Positions 24,409-28,327 of a stretch of DNA of 28,327 nucleotides are shown in pieces (the stretch's first letter is position 1; every line of letters starts with the position of its first letter). Origin of the DNA: CBFDBF01 sp050295355 (GTDB lineage: Bacteria > Pseudomonadota > Gammaproteobacteria > Chromatiales > Chromatiaceae); assembly GCA_050295355.1 (NCBI GenBank), contig JBNKPL010000020.1, forward strand, positions 1 to 28,327, read 5' to 3'. The position numbers and the translations under genes were made by a program. The notes beneath the pieces were generated by a model. That model made no database searches. It was not told where the DNA came from and saw only the letters and a list, made by a program, of their open reading frames with translations.

Positions 24409-26751
24409 ATGATCTACCATGACACAAGCGATGACCTGTCGGCCACCCGCCGCAAGCTGGAGCGTTTAAATCGTCTCTATGCCACGTTGAGCCGCATTAA
24501 CCGCAGTATTGTGCGGGCCGAAGACCCACACCTGCTATACGAGACGACCTGCCATATTGCCGTGGAGGAGGGCGCCTTCTGCTTTGCATGCGCTGGTCTG
24601 GTAGATCCTTCCAGCCGGAAAATAGTGGTGGTGGCGCGTGCCGGCGCCCCGGTAGATCTGGAGCGTCTGTTGGGTGAGGAAGCTTACTCGGCGGGCGACC
24701 GCTTCCCTGCGGTGACCGCCGTCCTTGAAGAGCGGGTTTGCATCAACAGCGATCTGACCGCCAATGCGCAGAACTCAGCCTGGAGGACCGTTCTGCAAGA
24801 GGCCGGTCTGCAAAGTATAGCCGCCTACCCACTGTGGCTGGAGGGGCGTGTCTTCGGCGTCTTCATGGTCGCCTCCCCTGATCGGGCCTATTTTCAGGAC
24901 GCCGAGGTAAGGTTGTTTACGGAAGTGGCAGGCGACGTTTCCTTTGCCGTCGATGCTATGCGCAAGGAAGAGCAGCGCATAGCTGCGGAAACCAAAATTC
25001 AGTATCTGGCCTATTATGATTCTGAGACCGGCTTGCCCGGCAGAACCCTGTTCACCGAGCGCGTTACTGATCTCTGCAACATTGCGGAGGAGAACGCGGT
25101 GATAGTCATGGCGATCAGGTTGCGCCGCTATCATGGCGCCTTGCAAGTCCTCGGCCAGGCAGTGGGCGTGCATCTGGCACGGACCGTGATCACCCGGCTG
25201 GAAGAGGTGCTGCCTACCGCCGTCATCGGCCGTATCTCCGAGTCTGAGTTTGCGGTTTCGATGCTAATCAAAGCCGGTGATTTGCCTCTGGTAGAGGAGA
25301 TGGCCTCGCACATCCATAGCGCCACGGCGCAGGTGATATCCGTGGATGGTCACGAGGTTTTCCTCGAACCCATAATTGGTATTGCCGTATATCCAGAAAA
25401 CGGTAGTGCGACGGATATCATCAAGGCGGCGCTAACGGCTGCCGCCAGCGATGCCGTCGATAGCAGCACCGTCTACCGCTTTTACGTTGCCGAAATGAAC
25501 CACGTGTCAAGCCGCAGGCTGGATATGGAGGCGGCCCTGCATCAGGCCATCGAGCGGTCGGAATTTGTCATCCATTATCAGCCGCAGGTGGATTTTGTGA
25601 CCGGCCGGGTGGTCGGCGCGGAGGCCCTGTTGCGTTGGGAGAGGCCGGGTGTCGGTTTGGTGTCGCCGGCCGAGTTTGTGCCAATACTGGAGGAGACCGG
25701 CCTGATTGTTCCAGTGGGCGAGTGGGTGTTGCGCGAGGCCTGTCAACAGGCGAGGCGCTGGCAGGACGAGGGTCTGTGTCCAGTGCGTATGGCGGTCAAT
25801 CTTTCAGGCCGCCAGTTCGAGGAGGGTGACATTAACGCCATTGTTTTGCAGGTTCTTGAGACCTTTGGCCTGGATTCCCGTTGGCTCGAACTGGAGATCA
25901 CCGAGAGCATCGTTTTGCGCGACGCAGCAGGGATTATTCGTAAAATGAATGAAATGAAGGCATACGGCGTCAGCTATGCTTTGGACGACTTTGGCACCGG
26001 CTACTCTTCGCTAAGCTATTTGCGTAAGTTGCCGGTAAGCCGGATCAAGATTGACAAAAGCTTCGTTGCCAATATCACCACCGAGCCCGGCGATGCGGCC
26101 ATCGTGAAAGCCGTGGTGGGCATGGCGCACAGTCTCGGGCTGTCGGTAATCGCCGAGGGCGCGGAAACCGAAGGCCAGTTGGGTTTCCTGTGTAATTTGC
26201 AATGTGACGAAATGCAGGGCTTCTACTTCAGCCGGCCGCTGACGGCGGATGATTTTTCCGCACTGCTGCAGGAAAAACGCTGTCTTGACCAGCGCGCTCA
26301 TGACCAGAGGAGCGAGCGGATACTGCTGCTCGTGGATGATGAGCCCAACATACTCCACGCGGTACGCCGGATACTGCGCCGCTCCAATTTCCGCCTCCTT
26401 ACCACCACCAGCATCACGGAGGGTTTCGACCTGTTGGCCTCGCATCCGGTTGGCGTTGTGATCTGTGAACAGCGCATGCCGGAGATGACCGGCACCGAAT
26501 TCCTGCGCCGGGTAAGGCAACTCCATCCCTCCATTGTCCGGGTTATTTTGTCCGGCTATACGGAACTGAGTTCAGTGATTGATGCCGTGAACCGAGGCGC
26601 GGTCTACAAATTTCTCTCCAAGCCATGGGACGAGGAGACCCTCATGCAGAGTCTGGATGACGCCTTTCGACTGCATGAGATCGAGCGGGACAATCGACAG
26701 TTGACGCTGCAAATGCAAACTATTCTGGAGAGCAGGCAAGAGGCGCACTGA
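24409..26751 (+). CDS. GAF-(degenerate GGDEF)-EAL-REC c-di-GMP phosphodiesterase
   Basis: A 780-residue cytosolic protein. I start it at ATG 24409, which has GGAG at 24398-24401 with 7-base spacing; an in-frame TTG at 24403 is the alternative. A GAF domain spans about 30-185 (HIAVEEGAFCFACAGLVD). The GGDEF-like domain (about 195-365) has SESEF at 277-281 instead of the catalytic GGDEF, so cyclase activity is not expected. The EAL domain (about 375-625) has every catalytic motif: EALLRW at Glu405, NLSGRQ, EITES, DDFGTGYSS, KIDKSF, AEGAET and MQGFYFSRP; it should hydrolyse c-di-GMP. The C-terminal receiver (about 640-760) has LLVDDEPN and LSGYTE with FLSKPW, but Glu687 in ICEQRMPEMTG where Asp is phosphorylated. 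It is the last gene of the operon and its likely output. Confidence 0.95.
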   Translation: MIYHDTSDDLSATRRKLERLNRLYATLSRINRSIVRAEDPHLLYETTCHIAVEEGAFCFACAGLVDPSSRKIVVVARAGAPVDLERLLGEEAYSAGDRFPAVTAVLEERVCINSDLTANAQNSAWRTVLQEAGLQSIAAYPLWLEGRVFGVFMVASPDRAYFQDAEVRLFTEVAGDVSFAVDAMRKEEQRIAAETKIQYLAYYDSETGLPGRTLFTERVTDLCNIAEENAVIVMAIRLRRYHGALQVLGQAVGVHLARTVITRLEEVLPTAVIGRISESEFAVSMLIKAGDLPLVEEMASHIHSATAQVISVDGHEVFLEPIIGIAVYPENGSATDIIKAALTAAASDAVDSSTVYRFYVAEMNHVSSRRLDMEAALHQAIERSEFVIHYQPQVDFVTGRVVGAEALLRWERPGVGLVSPAEFVPILEETGLIVPVGEWVLREACQQARRWQDEGLCPVRMAVNLSGRQFEEGDINAIVLQVLETFGLDSRWLELEITESIVLRDAAGIIRKMNEMKAYGVSYALDDFGTGYSSLSYLRKLPVSRIKIDKSFVANITTEPGDAAIVKAVVGMAHSLGLSVIAEGAETEGQLGFLCNLQCDEMQGFYFSRPLTADDFSALLQEKRCLDQRAHDQRSERILLLVDDEPNILHAVRRILRRSNFRLLTTTSITEGFDLLASHPVGVVICEQRMPEMTGTEFLRRVRQLHPSIVRVILSGYTELSSVIDAVNRGAVYKFLSKPWDEETLMQSLDDAFRLHEIERDNRQLTLQMQTILESRQEAH

Positions 26752-26784
26752 CATGTGTGGGGGTTAGCGCGGCCAAGCCTTGGA

Positions 26785-26871
26785 TGGTACCGGGGGCCGG
26801 ACTCGAACCGGCACGTTGTCACCAACGGGGGATTTTGAATCCCCTGCGTCTACCAATTTCGCCACCCCGGC
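26785..26871 (-). tRNA. tRNA-Leu(CAA): tRNA-Leu(CAA)
   Basis: An 87-nt class II tRNA on the minus strand with encoded CCA (26785-26787). The acceptor stem is GCCGGGG / CCCCGGT with a G1-U72 pair, also seen in E. coli leuZ. The anticodon stem is GGGGA/TCCCC around loop TTCAAAA, giving anticodon CAA at 26835-26837. A long variable arm (GTTGGTGACAAC) and T arm GCCGG-TTCGAGT-CCGGC follow. It reads UUG leucine codons. It is convergent with the chemosensory operon, ending 33 bases from it, and divergent from queA. Confidence 0.97.
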
Positions 26872-26894
26872 GGAGGTAGAGAATGAAGGTGGGT

Positions 26895-26922
26895 AGTATA
26901 GCGATTTCCCGCACCGAGGCAA
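26895..26922 (-). promoter_or_regulatory. Sigma-70 promoter of tRNA-Leu
   Basis: On the minus strand, TTGCCT (26922-26917) and TATACT (26900-26895) are separated by 16 bases. The -10 lies 23 bases upstream of the mature tRNA 5' end, a normal distance. The region between has no other function apparent, although it lies in the 81-base tRNA/queA divergent gap. Confidence 0.75.
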
Positions 26923-26952
26923 TCGCTCCAGTTATGGTACTATCGCCTGCCC

Positions 26953-27993
26953 ATGCGCCGTTCCGATTTCCATTACCATCTTCCCGAAGAACTGATCGCC
27001 CAGTTTCCGTTGCCGGAACGGATTGGCAGCCGTCTGCTGTGTTTGAACGGAAATGACGGAAGCGTGGCGGATCGCCGCTTCAGCGATCTGCCGGAACTGC
27101 TGCAGCCGGAAGATCTGTTGGTATTCAACGACACCCGGGTGATACCGGCCAGGCTCTATGGGCGTAAATCCACCGGCGGTCAGGTGGAGATCCTGATCGA
27201 GCGCCTGACCGGGCCGAATCGTGCGCTGGCCCATGTACGGGCTAGCAAGGCGCCGAAGCCGGGGGGGCGTATCCAGATCGGCGGGCATACGGAAGTGGAG
27301 GTGATCGGCCGCCAAGGGGATCTGTTCGAGATCGAATCTCCAGATACGCAATGGCTGTTCCTGATGGAGCGGGAGGGACACATCCCCTTGCCGCCCTATA
27401 TCCAGCGTTCAGACGAGGAACTGGATCATGAGCGCTATCAAACCGTCTATGCCCGGCGCCCGGGAGCGGTGGCGGCGCCTACAGCGGGACTTCATTTCGA
27501 TGAGGCCATGCTGCAGCGGATCGGGGACAAGGGGGTGGATATCGCCCATGTCACCCTGCATGTGGGCGCGGGGACCTTTCAGCCGGTCCGGGTGGACAAT
27601 CTGGATGATCACCGAATGCATAGTGAGCAGGGCGAACTGTGCGAAGAGGCCTGCAAAAAGGTACAGGCCGCAAGGGATCGGGGCGGACGTGTGATCGCCG
27701 TGGGCACCACTTCGGTTCGCTGTCTGGAGTCCGCCGCCGCGGAGGGGGCGTTGCGGCCCTGGCGCGGGGACACCCGGCTGTTCATACGTCCGGGATACTG
27801 TTTCCGCTGTGTGGATGCCATGATCACCAATTTTCATCTGCCTGAGTCCACGCTGCTGATGCTGGTGTCCGCCTTTGCGGGCTATGATGAGATCATGGCG
27901 GCCTACCGCCATGCGGTGGAGCGGCAGTACCGCTTTTTCAGCTATGGGGACGCGATGTTTATCACCAAGCGGGATGGGGAGGTAGGTGGGTAA
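26953..27993 (+). CDS. queA: S-adenosylmethionine:tRNA ribosyltransferase-isomerase QueA
   Basis: A 346-residue enzyme, usual family length. It transfers and isomerises the ribosyl part of SAM onto 7-aminomethyl-7-deazaguanine at tRNA position 34, forming epoxyqueuosine. The full-length match to E. coli QueA includes DLLVFNDTRVIPARLYGRK, HVRASKAPKPG, ARRPGAVAAPTAGLHF, VTLHVGAGTFQPVR, VIAVGTTSVRCLESA, TNFHLPESTLLMLVSAFAGY and the C-terminal RFFSYGDAMFI. The start MRRSDFHYHLP aligns with the E. coli start. No strong ribosome site is visible in front of it. tgt, the preceding step of the queuosine pathway, follows after 195 bases, a widespread bacterial order. Confidence 0.98.
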   Translation: MRRSDFHYHLPEELIAQFPLPERIGSRLLCLNGNDGSVADRRFSDLPELLQPEDLLVFNDTRVIPARLYGRKSTGGQVEILIERLTGPNRALAHVRASKAPKPGGRIQIGGHTEVEVIGRQGDLFEIESPDTQWLFLMEREGHIPLPPYIQRSDEELDHERYQTVYARRPGAVAAPTAGLHFDEAMLQRIGDKGVDIAHVTLHVGAGTFQPVRVDNLDDHRMHSEQGELCEEACKKVQAARDRGGRVIAVGTTSVRCLESAAAEGALRPWRGDTRLFIRPGYCFRCVDAMITNFHLPESTLLMLVSAFAGYDEIMAAYRHAVERQYRFFSYGDAMFITKRDGEVGG

Positions 27994-28006
27994 TGGTGCT
28001 GCTCAT

Positions 28007-28045
28007 GTGCATCTCTGCACCCGCGGCGTACCGTACATCCTGTAC
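28007..28045. repeat. Pair of short palindromes, REP-like
   Basis: Two small inverted repeats follow queA: GTGCA-tctc-TGCAC at 28007-28020 and GTACA-tcc-TGTAC at 28033-28045, joined by a GC-rich CCCGCGGCGTACC-type spacer. The pair resembles the short intergenic palindromic repeats scattered through many gammaproteobacterial genomes. Only this copy is present in the window, so repetitive status is inferred. Confidence 0.5.
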
Positions 28046-28047
28046 AT

Positions 28048-28075
28048 AAAAAAAAGGCGCGGTAGGACCGCGCCT
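28048..28075 (-). terminator. Intrinsic terminator on the minus strand
   Basis: Perfect 9-bp stem (arms 28055-28063 and 28067-28075, AGGCGCGGT/ACCGCGCCT) with a 3-base loop. On the minus strand it is followed by eight T residues (28055-28048). On the plus strand no T-tract follows, so it is oriented to end a leftward transcript, although the stem may still protect the queA mRNA 3' end. Confidence 0.85.
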
Positions 28076-28091
28076 GAAAGTTGCTTAAGGA

Positions 28092-28131
28092 GGATATGTG
28101 AGTTACGAAGGGGATGTAACTCAGCATATCC
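28092..28131. other. Long imperfect stem-loop
   Basis: Arms GGATATG+TGAGTTAC (28092-28106) and GTAACTCA+CATATCC (28116-28131) pair over 15 bp with one bulged base at 28124 and a 9-base loop. The structure is readable on both strands. It could be the 5' domain of the candidate minus-strand RNA or a leader element ahead of tgt. Confidence 0.8.
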
Positions 28132-28142
28132 ATATCTTCTAA
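28098..28142 (+). CDS. Possible 14-codon micro-ORF with a perfect ribosome site
   Basis: AAGGAGG at 28087-28093 is a perfect Shine-Dalgarno sequence. An ATG two bases later (28096) is followed at once by TGA. A GTG at 28098 (four-base spacing) opens 14 codons (VSYEGDVTQHIHIF) ending in TAA. The whole frame lies in the stem-loop upstream of tgt. It may be a leader peptide, or simply the complement of the CCUCCUUA segment of a minus-strand RNA. The family is unknown. Confidence 0.2.
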   Translation: MSYEGDVTQHIHIF

Positions 28143-28162
28143 TATAGTTATGTAGCTGTCAA
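28134..28162 (-). promoter_or_regulatory. Possible minus-strand promoter with consensus -35
   Basis: TTGACA on the minus strand (28162-28157) is a perfect -35 box. At 17-base spacing the -10 position is GAAGAT (28139-28134), only a 3/6 match; TATATT at 28146-28141 is too close. Its only obvious job is to drive the candidate small RNA. Confidence 0.35.
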
Positions 28163-28188
28163 CCCCCTTTTTGGAATTATTTTAAGAA

Positions 28189-28327
28189 ATGATATTTAAC
28201 AGGCTCCAAAACGACGGTGTGGCGCGGCGCGGACGGCTGGAGTTCCCCAGGGGGACGGTGGAGACCCCGGCCTTCATGCCGGTGGGCACCTACGGAACCG
28301 TCAAGGCCATGACCCCGGAAGAGCTGC
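28189..28327 (+). CDS. tgt: Queuine tRNA-guanine transglycosylase (5' end only)
   Basis: The first 46 codons of Tgt, cut by the right edge. The start MIFNRLQNDGVARRGRLEF, with PAFMPVGTYGTVKAMTPEEL at the visible end, is the conserved Tgt N-terminus; the catalytic Asp residues lie beyond. Tgt swaps guanine 34 for preQ1 in tRNAs for Asp, Asn, His and Tyr, and QueA then acts on that base. No strong ribosome site precedes ATG 28189. A TAATAT/TATAGT stretch at 28140-28148 could be a -10 for an own promoter. Confidence 0.93.
   Translation, partial: MIFNRLQNDGVARRGRLEFPRGTVETPAFMPVGTYGTVKAMTPEEL

Larger units (their letters stand above)
28048..28133 (-). ncRNA. Candidate small RNA, minus strand, queA-tgt gap
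   Basis: No leftward gene is present, yet a strong leftward terminator exists, so a short leftward transcript is likely. Reading leftward: a TTGACA box (28162-28157), then a 15-bp stem-loop (28131-28092), then a linker containing CCTCCTTA (28093-28086), then the terminator. The 5' end is estimated from the expected spacing and is uncertain. CCUCCUUA equals the anti-Shine-Dalgarno end of 16S rRNA, so it could pair with ribosome sites of target mRNAs. A weak 63-codon frame across the same strand runs through the terminator and into queA, which argues against a protein product. Confidence 0.45.

Noticed and set aside
27942..28133. 63-codon minus-strand frame in the queA-tgt gap
   Set aside because: It runs through an intrinsic terminator and into the queA coding sequence, so a protein product is unlikely.
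1..28327. CRISPR array, insertion sequence or prophage
   Set aside because: No regularly spaced repeats, transposase, integrase or phage genes were seen.

Overview
The window is G+C-rich DNA from what looks like a gammaproteobacterium. The pointers are a QueA/Tgt gene pair that reads like the E. coli proteins, a tRNA-Leu(CAA) with an encoded CCA, an EAL-HDOD protein, and a module resembling the Pseudomonas TagT/TagS/PpkA genes. I cannot name the species. Calls rest on reading the translations and recognising motifs; no database search was run.

Region A (1-11812, minus strand) is one compact, probably single operon read right to left: a membrane-anchored Sel1-repeat protein, a secreted von Willebrand A (vWA) protein resembling the periplasmic part of PpkA, an ABC ATPase, an FtsX-type permease, and a very large type I polyketide synthase (PKS) that runs off the left edge. 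The PKS reads KS-AT-DH-(degenerate methyltransferase)-ER-KR, the layout of animal fatty-acid synthase and fungal highly reducing PKSs. The order vWA/ATPase/permease mirrors the ppkA-tagT-tagS order of the Pseudomonas type VI secretion signalling module, but no kinase domain is present and a lipid/polyketide megasynthase follows instead. This is the most unusual system in the window.

Region B (12166-26751, plus strand) is signal transduction. An EAL-HDOD protein stands first. After a 514-base gap comes a chemosensory operon: CheR-TPR, a tandem CheW, an MCP without an obvious HAMP domain, a CheA-receiver hybrid, CheB, a five-module hybrid histidine kinase, two single-domain receivers, and a GAF-GGDEF-EAL-receiver protein. 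Four junctions are ATGA overlaps, so the genes are strongly coupled. There are eight receiver domains; the last has Glu instead of Asp at the phosphorylation site and sits beside an intact EAL domain. The layout suggests an alternative-function (non-flagellar or Wsp-like) pathway that sets c-di-GMP level.

Region C (26752-28327) is housekeeping: tRNA-Leu(CAA) on the minus strand with a good promoter, divergent from queA, then the start of tgt. The 195-base queA-tgt gap is densely structured. It has two short palindromes, a minus-strand intrinsic terminator, a 15-bp imperfect stem-loop and a TTGACA box, which together suggest a small minus-strand RNA carrying a CCUCCUUA (anti-Shine-Dalgarno) segment.
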